Source: Marinobacter profundi
GTDB taxonomy: Bacteria; Pseudomonadota; Gammaproteobacteria; Pseudomonadales; Oleiphilaceae
NCBI RefSeq assembly: GCF_002744715.1
Contig: NZ_KZ319369.1
Location: 310,001 to 374,000 of the forward strand
Direction: 5' to 3'
DNA: 64,000 nucleotides
Shown here: positions 27,241 to 37,723 of the stretch, piece by piece
How positions within the stretch are numbered: position 1 is the first letter of the stretch
Layout: every line of letters begins with the position of its first letter
The notes under the pieces: model-generated
Seen by the model: the letters and a program-made list of their open reading frames with translations, nothing else
Databases searched by the model: none
What the model was told of the DNA's origin: nothing
Translations under genes and position numbers: made by a program

Positions 27241-27263
27241 CGCCGGGGCGGTCAGCCCCGGCG
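27241..27263 (-). promoter_or_regulatory. Intra-operon hairpin between binding protein and permease
   Basis: CGCCGGGGC at 27241-27249 pairs with GCCCCGGCG at 27255-27263. It sits between the binding-protein stop and the permease start, where such stems commonly protect the upstream message or attenuate the downstream genes. Confidence 0.55.
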
Positions 27264-27293
27264 CTGGGAATCGGGCACGTGGCCCTTCGGCGA

Positions 27294-28052
27294 CTAGTTG
27301 CCTTCCGGCATCGGGCCGAACCATTTCTCGTAGATGGTTTTATAGGTGCCGTCGTCCTTCATGGCGGCGAGGGCAGCATTCACTTTATCGGCCCATTCGC
27401 TGCCCGACTTGAGGGCGATACCATACTGCTGGCCCTCGTACAGCGGGCCCACGGTCATGACCTTGCCTTCGCCCTTGGTGCGGGCGAAATAGCCCACGTT
27501 CGGGGCATCGTAGAACACCGCGTCGATGGCCCGGGACATCAGCGCCATGTACATGTCGGAGCTGCCCGGATACGGCGTTACACCGTCATCTTTGTCGAGG
27601 GTCTTCATCAGGTAGTCGTAGCTGGTGGAACCGATCTTGGTGCCGATCTTCTTGCCTTCAAGGTCGTCGAGGGTCTTCACCTTGTCGTTCCCTTCACGAA
27701 CCAGGATACGCAGGCCGGAATCGTAATACGGGTCGGAAAAATCGACGATCTGCTCGCGCTCTTCGGTGATGGTGATACCGGCGATGGCGATATCCACGTT
27801 ACCGGTCTGCAGGGCCGGGATAATGCCGTTGAAGTCCATGGTCTGGAGTTCGTAGTCAAAGCCAGCCCGTTCTGCCACCTCGGCAATGATTTCCATATCG
27901 AAACCGATCATCTCGCCGGTTTTCTGGTCCATCATTTCAAAGGGAACAAAGCTCGGGTCGGTAACGACTTTGAGCGTCTCGGCACCCGCGGTGCCTGTTG
28001 CCACGGAAAGTGCCAGGCCAGCGCCAAGAGTTTTCAGCCATTTCGTGCTCAT
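27294..28052 (-). CDS. Polar amino-acid ABC transporter substrate-binding protein
   Basis: This 252-residue periplasmic binding protein (SBP family 3) has a signal peptide of about 24 residues (cut near AGAETLKVV). Family motifs are FVPFEMMD, GFDMEIIAEVAERAG and AIAGITITEEREQIVDFSDPYY, the region that contacts the ligand's alpha-amino and carboxylate groups. It resembles glutamine- and lysine/arginine-type receptors; ligand identity cannot be fixed from sequence. It is the first gene of the transporter operon. Its 5' leader on the minus strand contains a GTCACGG/CCGTGAC stem. Confidence 0.92.
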   Translation of the reverse strand: MSTKWLKTLGAGLALSVATGTAGAETLKVVTDPSFVPFEMMDQKTGEMIGFDMEIIAEVAERAGFDYELQTMDFNGIIPALQTGNVDIAIAGITITEEREQIVDFSDPYYDSGLRILVREGNDKVKTLDDLEGKKIGTKIGSTSYDYLMKTLDKDDGVTPYPGSSDMYMALMSRAIDAVFYDAPNVGYFARTKGEGKVMTVGPLYEGQQYGIALKSGSEWADKVNAALAAMKDDGTYKTIYEKWFGPMPEGN

Positions 28053-28251
28053 GCTTTCTCCTTGTCTTTCTTATGAGGCTCCAATTGCCCGGTAAGGCAA
28101 GCCGGTAGTCACGGCTGTTGACCGTGACCCCCGGGGAGCGTTAATGGAACTGCATCAGATACACTTTAGACTATGGGGGGAGGAGTTGCAGGAAATCAAA
28201 TGGTTGGGGGTGGGGGAGCGTCTTGATTTCGGTTGCAGTAAATATAAAGAG

Positions 28252-28297
28252 GGAAAAGCCGTAGGGTGTGGTTCGCGGCACTTCCCGCAACACACCC
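28252..28297 (-). terminator. Terminator downstream of metF
   Basis: On the minus strand GGGTGTG...CACACCC (28291-28297 with 28264-28270) encloses an inner GCGG/CCGC stem and is followed by TACGGCTTTTCCC. It lies about 15 bases beyond the metF stop and would end the SAM-cycle operon. Confidence 0.6.
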
Positions 28298-28311
28298 CAT
28301 GGCACCTCAAA

Positions 28312-29181
28312 TCAAAAAGCAATCTTCTCCCGCTCACTGATGCCGAGGTTCTTCCAGATGCTGATGCTGGGTTCGGCCTGGTTCAGGGTGTAGAAGTGCA
28401 ACCCCGGGGCGCCGGCTTTGAGCAGCTTTTCGCACATGTTGGTAACCACTTCCTCACCGAACTTGAGGATGCTCTCGCTGTCGTCACCGTAGGCTTCGAG
28501 CTGCTTGCGGATCCAGCGGGGGACTTCGGCGCCGCACATTTCGGAGAAGCGCACCAGGCTGCTGAAGTTGACGATGGGCATGATGCCCGGCACCACCGGG
28601 ATGGTGATGTTCATCTGTTCCAGCCGGTCGATGAAGTAGAAGTAGCTGTCCGCGTTGAAGAAGTACTGGGTGATGGCGCTGTTGGCACCGGCCTGTACCT
28701 TGCGGGCAAAGTTCTTCAGGTCTTCCTCGGCACTGCGGGCCTGGGGGTGGAATTCCGGGTAGGCGGCCACTTCCAGGTTGAAGTGGTCGCCGCTGTGCTC
28801 CCGGATGAACTCCACCAATTCGTTGGCGTAACGCAGCTCACCGGATGCCCCCATACCGGAGGGCAGGTCGCCGCGCAGGGCGACGATCCGGTTGATGCCG
28901 TTCTCTTTGTACAGATCCAGCAGCTCGGCAATTTCCTGGCGGGTACCACCCACGCAGGACAGGTGCGGAGCCGTGGAGATGCCCTGCTTGTGCAGGCTGA
29001 GCACGGTCTCAATGGTGCGGTCCCGGGTGGAACCGCCTGCGCCGAAGGTGACCGAGAAGAAATCCGGGTTCACCGCGGCGAGCTGGTCACGCACGGCCTG
29101 GAGTTTTTCCTTGCCCTGGTCGGTCTTGGGCGGAAAGAACTCGAAGCTGAAACGTCGCTTGAACTGTTTCTGGGATTGCAT
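28312..29181 (-). CDS. metF: 5,10-methylenetetrahydrofolate reductase
   Basis: This 289-residue FAD-dependent TIM barrel reduces methylene-THF to 5-methyl-THF, the methyl donor for methionine synthase. Landmarks are FSFEFFPPKTDQGKEKL at the N-terminus, FFSVTFGAGGSTRDRT, RGDLPSGMG, and the ITQYFFNADSYF segment. It follows ahcY with a 12-base gap and forms the end of the metK-ahcY-metF set, so methyl-group supply and SAH recycling are co-expressed. The ribosome site is modest (GGATAAAGCG). Confidence 0.97.
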   Translation of the reverse strand: MQSQKQFKRRFSFEFFPPKTDQGKEKLQAVRDQLAAVNPDFFSVTFGAGGSTRDRTIETVLSLHKQGISTAPHLSCVGGTRQEIAELLDLYKENGINRIVALRGDLPSGMGASGELRYANELVEFIREHSGDHFNLEVAAYPEFHPQARSAEEDLKNFARKVQAGANSAITQYFFNADSYFYFIDRLEQMNITIPVVPGIMPIVNFSSLVRFSEMCGAEVPRWIRKQLEAYGDDSESILKFGEEVVTNMCEKLLKAGAPGLHFYTLNQAEPSISIWKNLGISEREKIAF

Positions 29182-29193
29182 CGCTTTATCCGA

Positions 29194-30588
29194 TCAGTAT
29201 TTGTAGCTTTCCGGCTTGTACGGGCCTTCGACCGGTACGCCAATGTACTTGGCCTGTTCCGGGGTCATTTTGGTGATCATGCCGCCAAAACCTTCCACCA
29301 TGGCGCGGGCCACTTCCTCATCCAGCTGCTTGGGCAGAACCTGGACGTACACGCCTTTGGCACGGGCCTCTTCCGGCAGGTCGGCAAACTTACGCTCGAA
29401 CAGGTACATCTGTGCCAGTACCTGGTTGGCGAAGGAACCATCCATGATCCGTGACGGGTGACCGGTGGCGTTGCCCAGGTTGACCAGGCGGCCTTCGGAC
29501 AGCAGGATCAGGTGGTCGTTGGTGGCCTTGTCGCGGTACACCACGTGAACCTGCGGTTTGACCTCGTCCCACTCCCAGTTCTTGCGCATGAACGCGGTGT
29601 CGATTTCGTTATCGAAGTGGCCGATGTTGCACACCACGGCGCCGTTTTTGAGGGCCTTGAGCATGTGGGCGTCACACACGTTCATGTTGCCAGTGGTGGT
29701 TACCAGCAGGTCGGTGTTCTGCAGCAGGGCCTTGTCGATGCCGGCTTCGGTGCCGGTGTTGACGCCGTTGAGGTACGGGGACACCACTTCGAAGCCGTCC
29801 ATGCAGGCCTGCATGGCGCAGATCGGGTCGGCTTCGGTCACTTTGACGATCATGCCTTCCTGGCGCAGCGATGCGGCAGAGCCCTTGCCCACGTCACCGT
29901 AGCCGATAACCAGTGCTTTCTTGCCGGCCATCAGGTGGTCGGTGCCGCGCTTGATGGCGTCGTTCAGGCTGTGGCGGCAGCCGTACTTGTTGTCGTTCTT
30001 GGACTTGGTGACGGCATCGTTGACGTTGATGGCCGGCACTTTCAGGGTGCCTTCGCGGAGCATTTCCTGGAGGCGGTGCACGCCGGTGGTGGTTTCTTCG
30101 GTGACACCGTGGCAGCTGGCCAGGATTTCCGGGAATTTGTCGTGGAGCAGGGCGGTCAGGTCACCACCGTCGTCCAGGATCATGTTCGGTTCCCAGCCGG
30201 CTACGTCGGCACCGATGGTGCGCTCGAGGCACCACTCGTACTCTTCTTCGGTTTCGCCTTTCCAGGCAAATACCGGGATGCCCTGGGCAGCGATGGCGGC
30301 GGCGGCCTGGTCCTGGGTGGAGAAGATGTTGCAGGAGGACCAGCGTACGCTGGCGCCGAGTTCGATCAGGGTTTCGATGAGCACGGCGGTCTGGATGGTC
30401 ATGTGGATGCAACCCATGATGTTTGCACCCTTCAGCGGCTGTTCCGCCTTGTATTTTTCACGCAGTTTCATCAGGGCGGGCATTTCGCCTTCGGCGATCT
30501 TGATTTCTTTGCGGCCCCAGTCGGCGAGGGTGATGTCGCGGACTTTGTAGTCGTTGAAGGTGTTCAGTTGTTCTGCCGGAGTGCTCAT
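29194..30588 (-). CDS. ahcY: Adenosylhomocysteinase (SAH hydrolase)
   Basis: This 464-residue NAD-dependent enzyme splits S-adenosylhomocysteine to adenosine and homocysteine, relieving product inhibition of methyltransferases. The substrate-binding [16 protein letters not shown] is near residue 60, [15 protein letters not shown] follows, the NAD loop is [12 protein letters not shown], and the protein ends in the canonical KPESYKY. It lies between metK and metF on the same strand. The 315-base metK-ahcY gap holds a dispersed hairpin element and a nested stem. No classical SAH riboswitch was recognised there. Confidence 0.98.
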   Translation of the reverse strand: MSTPAEQLNTFNDYKVRDITLADWGRKEIKIAEGEMPALMKLREKYKAEQPLKGANIMGCIHMTIQTAVLIETLIELGASVRWSSCNIFSTQDQAAAAIAAQGIPVFAWKGETEEEYEWCLERTIGADVAGWEPNMILDDGGDLTALLHDKFPEILASCHGVTEETTTGVHRLQEMLREGTLKVPAINVNDAVTKSKNDNKYGCRHSLNDAIKRGTDHLMAGKKALVIGYGDVGKGSAASLRQEGMIVKVTEADPICAMQACMDGFEVVSPYLNGVNTGTEAGIDKALLQNTDLLVTTTGNMNVCDAHMLKALKNGAVVCNIGHFDNEIDTAFMRKNWEWDEVKPQVHVVYRDKATNDHLILLSEGRLVNLGNATGHPSRIMDGSFANQVLAQMYLFERKFADLPEEARAKGVYVQVLPKQLDEEVARAMVEGFGGMITKMTPEQAKYIGVPVEGPYKPESYKY

Positions 30589-30660
30589 GGTGTTCTCCTG
30601 TCGCTTTCAGTATTGGGTGCAACTCGATTTTCGGTGCTGCTAAATTCGGGCGATTCGGGA

Positions 30661-30758
30661 GTGGGGGTTGCCTTCCGCGGAACCGCTTCAAGCACATCCA
30701 TGTGCGCTTGACTCCGGCCATCCATGGCCTCCGACATTCCGCGGAAGGCAACCCCCAC
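30661..30758. repeat. Dispersed intergenic element, copy 2
   Basis: Perfect 22-nt arms at 30661-30682 and 30737-30758 flank a 54-nt core at 30683-30736. The core closely matches that of the element at 22171-22224, while the arms share no sequence with that copy's arms. It sits 73 bases before ahcY. Confidence 0.87.
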
Positions 30759-30823
30759 CCCCTCTTTCAAACCTTGGGTGTTTGCGTTCATCAATACGCT
30801 GCTTAACCCTAAAAGGTCTTGTA

Positions 30824-30889
30824 GGCTTCAGGAGATCTTCCCTCGGGCACCAATGTGGTGACCAAGGCGAGAGGCTTGCTCCTGAAGCC
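30824..30889. ncRNA. Candidate structured RNA between metK and ahcY
   Basis: Nested stems are seen: GGCTTCAGGAG at 30824-30834 pairs perfectly with 30879-30889. Inside, CCCTCG at 30840-30845 pairs with 30868-30874 (one bulge), and CACCA at 30848-30852 pairs with TGGTG at 30856-30860 around a 3-nt loop. The 66-nt unit starts 15 bases past the metK stop. It could be a leader element for ahcY, a 3' stem for metK, or a small RNA. I do not recognise it as a known SAM or SAH riboswitch. Confidence 0.5.
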
Positions 30890-30903
30890 ATGCTGCAGCA
30901 ATA

Positions 30904-32094
<1,191 letters not shown>

Positions 32095-32154
32095 AGGTGT
32101 TGCTCCTCTGTGAGCGTTTCATATTCCGGAGACCGGACACTGGTTTAAGGTATG

Positions 32155-32172
32155 GTACGTATAACTACGTAC
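32155..32172. promoter_or_regulatory. Inverted repeat upstream of metK
   Basis: GTACGTA at 32155-32161 and TACGTAC at 32166-32172 form 7-base arms with a 4-base gap, right beside the candidate SahR operator. It may be part of the promoter architecture or an extra operator; no regulator is assigned. Confidence 0.35.
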
Positions 32173-32176
32173 AACT

Positions 32177-32196
32177 GTATCAAAATATTTTGATAT
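32177..32196. promoter_or_regulatory. Candidate SahR-type operator, metK copy
   Basis: GTATCAA-N6-TTGATAT. The central 18 bases (32178-32195) form a perfect palindrome. The same RTATCAA-N6-TTGATAT pattern occurs upstream of the regulator gene itself at 33254-33273, which supports a shared binding site. Confidence 0.7.
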
Positions 32197-32210
32197 TCGG
32201 TTTTTGTAGA

Positions 32211-33212
32211 TCAGTTCTGGCTGGCAAGCTTCCAGAACTCCCGTACCTGCATCTGGAATCCGTTACGCAGGCCAATAAATAGCTGTTCGCCGGCGGTCAG
32301 CCCGGCATCGGCCGCCCAGGCGGTAAGTTCCTCCGGCTCGAACCCGAGCCACAGGTCGCCGCAGTTTTCCTTGGCCCAGTCCTGGTCATGGCTGCACAGG
32401 TCGCTGATCACCAGGCAACCGCCACTGTTCATCAGTGCGGCGGCATCGAGAAAGATATCCGCCGGGCTGGGCACGTGGTGCAGCACCATGTTGGCAACCA
32501 CCAGGTCGAAGGCATCGCCGCGGGCCAGCAGGGTGTCGGTTACCCCTTCAATCAGGTCGACGTTGTTCAGCCGTTCTTCGATGCAGGTCCGGGTGGCCTT
32601 GGCCAGCATGTCCCGCGAATTGTCCAGGGCGACCACGTTGCCGCACAGTTGGGACAGCACCGGCAGGAATCCGCCTTCGCCCGGGCCAATCTCCAGCGCG
32701 CTGTGCCATTCATGTTTGCCGGAGCGCTTGCGCAGCAGCTCGGCAACCGGCTCGGCATAGAGCTCGAACGCCGCAATCAGTTCCTGCTGTTCGCGGAACT
32801 GCTCCGCGTAGCGGGCAAAGAATGCCTGGGACTGGTCCGCCCGCTGGTTGCGGATGGCCTCGATCTTTTGCTCCAGGTGCAGCGGCAGCGGCAACTGGTC
32901 GACGGTTTCAAAGATCTGGCGGATGGTGCGATCGGTCAGCTTGTCGCTTTCCAGGTGCAGCGGGCGACGGTAAAAAATGGCGTTACCTTCCCGCTGCGGC
33001 TCCAGCAGCCCGGCCTTGTGCATCACTTTCAGGTGGTGGCTCATGCCGGACTGGCGCATGTCGAACAGCTGGCTGAGCTCCAGCACCCCGAAGGTGTCGC
33101 GGCGCAGCACACGCAGGATCTCCAGGCGCAGCGGGTCTCCGCTGGCCTTGAATATCGGGGCGAGGGTATCCGCCGGGGAGGTCTCGCTGGCGTGTGTGGT
33201 CATGTTAGTCAT
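32211..33212 (-). CDS. ArsR-family regulator with SAM-methyltransferase domain (SahR-like)
   Basis: This protein is about 333 residues. An N-terminal winged helix occupies residues 15-100 (SGDPLRLEILRVLRR, LSQLFDMRQSGMSHHLKVMHKAGLL). A C-terminal class I methyltransferase-like domain carries the SAM loop ALEIGPGEGGFLP and VANMVLHHVPSP. This fusion is the SahR type, known in proteobacteria to control methionine/SAM-cycle genes in response to S-adenosylhomocysteine. Here it heads the metK-ahcY-metF group and has matching palindromes at its own promoter and at metK. The ATG at 33260 would lie inside the operator, so 33212 is chosen; 33203 is also possible. Regulation of these genes is inferred from family and sites. 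Confidence 0.88.
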   Translation of the reverse strand: MTNMTTHASETSPADTLAPIFKASGDPLRLEILRVLRRDTFGVLELSQLFDMRQSGMSHHLKVMHKAGLLEPQREGNAIFYRRPLHLESDKLTDRTIRQIFETVDQLPLPLHLEQKIEAIRNQRADQSQAFFARYAEQFREQQELIAAFELYAEPVAELLRKRSGKHEWHSALEIGPGEGGFLPVLSQLCGNVVALDNSRDMLAKATRTCIEERLNNVDLIEGVTDTLLARGDAFDLVVANMVLHHVPSPADIFLDAAALMNSGGCLVISDLCSHDQDWAKENCGDLWLGFEPEELTAWAADAGLTAGEQLFIGLRNGFQMQVREFWKLASQN

Positions 33213-33253
33213 GGGGCGGAGTTTAGGGTGGATTGACTGGTCACGCAATAGCC

Positions 33254-33273
33254 ATATCAAAAAAAATTGATAT
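33254..33273. promoter_or_regulatory. Candidate SahR-type operator, regulator/tkt copy
   Basis: ATATCAA-A6-TTGATAT: 7-base arms with a 6-base spacer, identical in layout to the site before metK. It lies between the divergent regulator and tkt genes, 42 bases upstream of the regulator start, so it suits autoregulation and could also affect tkt. Confidence 0.7.
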
Positions 33274-33419
33274 AGTTTTATGACCTGTGTGAACGATCTC
33301 GGAAATCCACAGCCATATAAGCGACAGGTTGATTTGCTCCGCCACCCACTAATCGGCGAAAATACGCGCCTTATTTCTGATCAGCCCCTTTCTTTCCGAC
33401 CAATACTGGAGAAACGTCA

Positions 33420-35420
33420 ATGCCGTCTCGCAAAGATCTCGCCAACGCCATTCGCGCGCTGAGCATGGATGCGGTGCAAAAAGCCAAGTCCGGCCATCCT
33501 GGTGCGCCTATGGGTATGGCGGATATCGCCGAGGTTCTGTGGAACGATTACCTCAGCCACAACCCGGCCAACCCTCAGTGGGCCAACCGTGACCGCTTCG
33601 TGCTGTCCAACGGTCACGGCTCCATGCTGCAGTACTCACTGCTGCACCTGAGTGGTTACGACGTTTCCATCGACGACCTGAAGAACTTCCGTCAGCTCCA
33701 TTCCAAGACCCCGGGTCACCCGGAGTACGGTTATACCCCGGGCATCGAGACCACCACCGGCCCGCTGGGACAGGGAATTGCCAATGCGGTGGGTTTTGCC
33801 ATTGCCGAAAAGGCCCTGGCCGCCCAGTTCAACCGTCCCGGCCACGAGATTGTTGACCATTACACCTACGCCTTCCTCGGCGACGGCTGCCTGATGGAAG
33901 GTATCTCCCATGAAGTGTGCTCGCTGGCGGGCACCCTGGGTCTCGGCAAGCTGATCTTCTTCTACGACGACAACGGCATTTCCATTGACGGTGAAGTCGA
34001 GGGCTGGTTCACCGACGACACGCCGAAGCGTTTCGAGTCCTACGGCTGGCAGGTGATTCCAGCGGTCGACGGCCACGATGCCGACGCCATCCGCGCTGCG
34101 GTGGAATCTGCCCGCGCCAACACCGATCAGCCCACGCTGATCTGCTGCAAGACCATCATCGGTTTCGGTTCCCCCAACAAGCAGGGCACCGAAAGCTGTC
34201 ACGGCGCACCGCTGGGTGACGATGAAATCGCCCTGACTCGGGAAAAGCTGGGCTGGAATCACGCCCCGTTTGAAGTGCCGGCCGATATCTACGCTGCATG
34301 GAATGCCCGCGACAAGGGCGCGGCCGCCGAAAGTGCCTGGGATAAAGTGTTTGCCGCCTACGAGCAGGCCGAGCCGGAACTGGCTGCCGAGTTCAAACGC
34401 CGGATGGCGGGCGAGCTGCCAGCCGATTTCAGTGCCAGGGCGGATGCGTACATCCAGGAATGCCAGGACAAGGGCGAGACCGTCGCCAGTCGCAAGGCCT
34501 CCCAGAACAGCCTGAACGCCTATGGCCCGTTGCTGCCGGAACTGATGGGCGGCTCCGCCGACCTGGCCGGCTCCAACCTGACCATCTGGGGCGGCTGCAA
34601 GGGCCTGACCAAAGACGACGCCAGCGGCAACTACATCTACTACGGCGTTCGCGAATTCGGCATGGCCGCCATCATGAACGGCATCGCCCTGCACGGTGGT
34701 TTCGTACCCTACGGCGCGACCTTCCTGATCTTCATGGAATACTGCCGCAATGCGGTACGCATGGCCGCGCTGATGAAGCAGCGTGCCATCTATGTGTTCA
34801 CCCATGACTCCATCGGTCTGGGCGAAGACGGCCCGACCCACCAGCCCATCGAGCAGATGGCCAGCCTGCGTACCACCCCGAACATGAGCACCTGGCGCCC
34901 GGCCGATGCGGTGGAATCCGCCGTTGCCTGGAAGGCGGCCCTGGAGCGTAACGACGGCCCGACCGCCATGGTGTTCTCCCGTCAGAACCTGCCGCACCAG
35001 CAGCGCAGCGCCCAGCAACTGGCCGACGTCGCCAAGGGTGGCTACGTGCTGTCGGACAGCGAAGCCGCACCGGAACTGATCCTGATCGCCACCGGCTCCG
35101 AAGTGGCGCTGGCTCAGGACGCCGCCGCCAAGCTGCGTGAGCAGGGCAAGGCCGTGCGTGTGGTTTCCATGCCGTCGACCGACGTGTTCGATGCCCAGAG
35201 CGCCGAGTACAAGCAGCAGGTACTGCCGCTGGACGTGTCCAACCGGATTGCCGTTGAAGCGGGCATTGCCGACTACTGGTACAAGTACGTGGGCCTGGAC
35301 GGCCGCGTGGTGGGCATGACCACCTTCGGCGAGTCTGCCCCGGCTGGCCAGCTGTTCGAGGAATTCGGCTTCACCGTCGACAACATCCTTGAAGTGGCCG
35401 CGGAGCTGCTGGACGCCTGA
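33420..35420 (+). CDS. tkt: Transketolase
   Basis: This 666-residue thiamine-diphosphate enzyme of the pentose-phosphate pathway moves two-carbon units between sugar phosphates. Seen in order: [21 protein letters not shown], the ThDP-binding [12 protein letters not shown]...FYDDN region at about residues 155-185, and the [13 protein letters not shown] signature. The length is standard. A CTGGAG site precedes the ATG. It is the first gene of a tkt-epd-pgk-fba cluster, and its stop overlaps the epd start (TGATG). The divergent SahR-type gene shares its upstream region. Confidence 0.98.
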   Translation: MPSRKDLANAIRALSMDAVQKAKSGHPGAPMGMADIAEVLWNDYLSHNPANPQWANRDRFVLSNGHGSMLQYSLLHLSGYDVSIDDLKNFRQLHSKTPGHPEYGYTPGIETTTGPLGQGIANAVGFAIAEKALAAQFNRPGHEIVDHYTYAFLGDGCLMEGISHEVCSLAGTLGLGKLIFFYDDNGISIDGEVEGWFTDDTPKRFESYGWQVIPAVDGHDADAIRAAVESARANTDQPTLICCKTIIGFGSPNKQGTESCHGAPLGDDEIALTREKLGWNHAPFEVPADIYAAWNARDKGAAAESAWDKVFAAYEQAEPELAAEFKRRMAGELPADFSARADAYIQECQDKGETVASRKASQNSLNAYGPLLPELMGGSADLAGSNLTIWGGCKGLTKDDASGNYIYYGVREFGMAAIMNGIALHGGFVPYGATFLIFMEYCRNAVRMAALMKQRAIYVFTHDSIGLGEDGPTHQPIEQMASLRTTPNMSTWRPADAVESAVAWKAALERNDGPTAMVFSRQNLPHQQRSAQQLADVAKGGYVLSDSEAAPELILIATGSEVALAQDAAAKLREQGKAVRVVSMPSTDVFDAQSAEYKQQVLPLDVSNRIAVEAGIADYWYKYVGLDGRVVGMTTFGESAPAGQLFEEFGFTVDNILEVAAELLDA

Positions 35421-36451
35421 TGACCACTCCGGCGCCCTTCCGTATAGCGATCAACGGGTACGGCCGTATTGGCCAGTGCGTGTTGCGGGCACTTTACGAG
35501 AACGGGTTTCGCGATCACCTGCAGGTGGTCGCGATCAACGAGCTGTCAGACATCGACACCATCGCCCATCTCACCAAGTACGACTCCACCCACGGCCGGT
35601 TTCAGGGTGAGGTCAGGGTGGATGGGCAGGACCTGTTGGTGAACGGCGACCGCATCCGGGTACTCAGGCATCCGGACCCGGCCGACCTGCCGTGGGGGTT
35701 GCTGGCCATCGACCTGGTGCTGGAATGTTCCGGTGCCTTCTCGGACCGGGCGACCGCCCAGAGCCATATCGACGCGGGTGCCCGGCGCCTGTTGTTTTCC
35801 CAGCCTGCCGAGTCCGATGTGGACCGCACGGTGGTATTCGGGATCAACGACCGGGAGCTAACCGCGGACGACGTGATCGTTGCGGCGGGCTCCTGCACCA
35901 CCAACTGCCTGGTGCCGGTGATCCGGGTACTGGATGAGGCCCTTGGTGTCGAGCAGGGCAGTACCACCACCATTCACGCCGCGATGAACGACCAGCCGGT
36001 GATCGACGCCTATCATCACCAGGATCTGCGCCGTACCCGCAGCGCCCTGCACAACATCGTGCCGGTGGACACCGGCCTCGCCCGCGGTATCGAGCGCCTG
36101 TTGCCTCACCTGGAGGGGCGCTTCAGTTCGGTGGCCATGCGGGTGCCCACCATGAACGTGTCCGCCATCGACATGGTGGTCAACGTGCGCAAGGCGACGT
36201 CTGTCGGGGCGGTTAACAAACTGTTAGAACAGGCCGCAAGCGGTCCGTTACAAGGTATCCTTGGCTACACCGATGAACTGCTGGCCAGCTCCGACTTCAA
36301 CCATGATGCCCATTCCGGCATTGTCGACGGCGGCCAGACCCGGGTCACCGGTGGCACCATGGTGAAGGTGCTGTGCTGGTTCGATAACGAGTGGGGCTTT
36401 GCCAACAGGATGCTGGATGTCAGCAAGAGCTGGTTAACCAACGATCTGTAA
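35420..36451 (+). CDS. epd: Erythrose-4-phosphate dehydrogenase
   Basis: This 343-residue protein is of the GAPDH superfamily. Its NAD-binding start [19 protein letters not shown] and catalytic SCTTNC (Cys159) are shared with GAPDH. The [20 protein letters not shown] segment and VPVDTG resemble E4P dehydrogenase, the first step of DXP-independent PLP synthesis. Its position between tkt (which makes E4P) and pgk is the classical epd position in gammaproteobacteria, which supports this over a glycolytic GAPDH. It is translationally coupled to tkt by a one-base overlap. Confidence 0.9.
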   Translation: MTTPAPFRIAINGYGRIGQCVLRALYENGFRDHLQVVAINELSDIDTIAHLTKYDSTHGRFQGEVRVDGQDLLVNGDRIRVLRHPDPADLPWGLLAIDLVLECSGAFSDRATAQSHIDAGARRLLFSQPAESDVDRTVVFGINDRELTADDVIVAAGSCTTNCLVPVIRVLDEALGVEQGSTTTIHAAMNDQPVIDAYHHQDLRRTRSALHNIVPVDTGLARGIERLLPHLEGRFSSVAMRVPTMNVSAIDMVVNVRKATSVGAVNKLLEQAASGPLQGILGYTDELLASSDFNHDAHSGIVDGGQTRVTGGTMVKVLCWFDNEWGFANRMLDVSKSWLTNDL

Positions 36452-36480
36452 TCTCAGAATTTTCCCAAGGGATAAATGTT

Positions 36481-37641
36481 ATGGCCATCAAGAAAATGAC
36501 CGACATGGACCTCGCTGGCAAGCGGGTGCTGATTCGTGAAGACCTCAACGTACCGGTAAAAGACGGCAAAGTGACCAGCGATGCCCGTATCCGTGCCTCA
36601 CTGCCCACCATCAAGGCGGCGCGGGATGCTGGCGCCCGGGTCATGCTGATGTCTCACCTCGGCCGCCCGGAAGAAGGCGTGTACGACGAAGCCTCTTCAA
36701 TGAAGCCGGTAGCCGACCACCTGAGCCAGGTGCTGGGCCAGGAAGTACGGCTGATCAAGGATTACCTCGACGGTGTTGAGGTGGCCGACGGCGAAGTAGT
36801 GCTGTTCGAGAATGTGCGCTTCAACAAGGGTGAGAAGAAAGACGATGAGGCGCTGGCAAAACGCTACGCCGCGCTGTGCGACGTTTATGTGATGGATGCC
36901 TTCGGTACCGCGCACCGCGCCCAGGCATCGACCCACGGTGTTGCCCGCTTCGCCCCGGAAGCCTGTGCTGGCCCGCTGCTGGCCGCTGAACTGGACGCCC
37001 TCGGCAAGGCCCTGGATAACCCGGCCAAGCCGGTGGTTGCCATCGTCGGCGGCTCCAAGGTGTCCACCAAGCTGGACGTCCTCAACGCCCTGGAAAAGGT
37101 CTGCGACCAGATCATCGTGGGCGGCGGCATCGCCAACACCTTCCTGGCCGCCGCCGGTCATCCGGTTGGCAAATCCCTCTGTGAACACGACCTGATCGAC
37201 ACCGCCAAGGACATCGCCGCCCGCGTGGAAATCCCGCTGCCGGTGGATGTCGTGGTGGCCAGCGAATTCGCCGAGACTGCCGCAGCGACCACCAAGGGCA
37301 TCGACGAGGTCAGCGCGGACGACATGATCCTCGACGTGGGACCGCAAACCGCCAGCCACTTTGCGGAGCTGCTGAAGTCCGCCAGAACCATCCTGTGGAA
37401 CGGCCCGGTCGGCGTGTTCGAGTTTGACCAGTTCGGTAACGGCACCAAGGCCCTGGCCAATGCCATTGCCGACAGCGACGCCTTCTCCCTGGCCGGCGGT
37501 GGCGATACCGTGGCCGCCGTTGACAAATACGGCGTTGCAGACAAGATTTCCTACATCTCCACCGGCGGTGGTGCCTTCCTGGAGTTTGTGGAAGGCAAGA
37601 CCCTGCCAGCCGTTGCAGTACTCGAAGAACGCGGCGCCTGA
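36481..37641 (+). CDS. pgk: Phosphoglycerate kinase
   Basis: This 386-residue enzyme interconverts 1,3-bisphosphoglycerate and 3-phosphoglycerate with ATP. The N-terminal [22 protein letters not shown] (substrate Asp-Asn) and [12 protein letters not shown] are present, as is the nucleotide-binding C-terminal [13 protein letters not shown] and TGGGAFLEF. The start at 36481 follows AAGGGAT and gives the family-typical length; a longer in-frame start at 36391 would overlap epd and is rejected. It is the third gene of the tkt cluster. Confidence 0.97.
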   Translation: MAIKKMTDMDLAGKRVLIREDLNVPVKDGKVTSDARIRASLPTIKAARDAGARVMLMSHLGRPEEGVYDEASSMKPVADHLSQVLGQEVRLIKDYLDGVEVADGEVVLFENVRFNKGEKKDDEALAKRYAALCDVYVMDAFGTAHRAQASTHGVARFAPEACAGPLLAAELDALGKALDNPAKPVVAIVGGSKVSTKLDVLNALEKVCDQIIVGGGIANTFLAAAGHPVGKSLCEHDLIDTAKDIAARVEIPLPVDVVVASEFAETAAATTKGIDEVSADDMILDVGPQTASHFAELLKSARTILWNGPVGVFEFDQFGNGTKALANAIADSDAFSLAGGGDTVAAVDKYGVADKISYISTGGGAFLEFVEGKTLPAVAVLEERGA

Positions 37642-37723
37642 GTGCGCCTGAGCGCGGGTGGTTGGCGCCACCCGTTCAACGACACTTTTGAACAGACTTT
37701 TACCCGATTAAGGAGAGTTCCCC

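Noticed and set aside
30589..30903. A classical SAH or SAM riboswitch before ahcY.
   Set aside because: I could not find the conserved cores or pseudoknot pairings of known classes; the stems present are listed instead as an unassigned structure.
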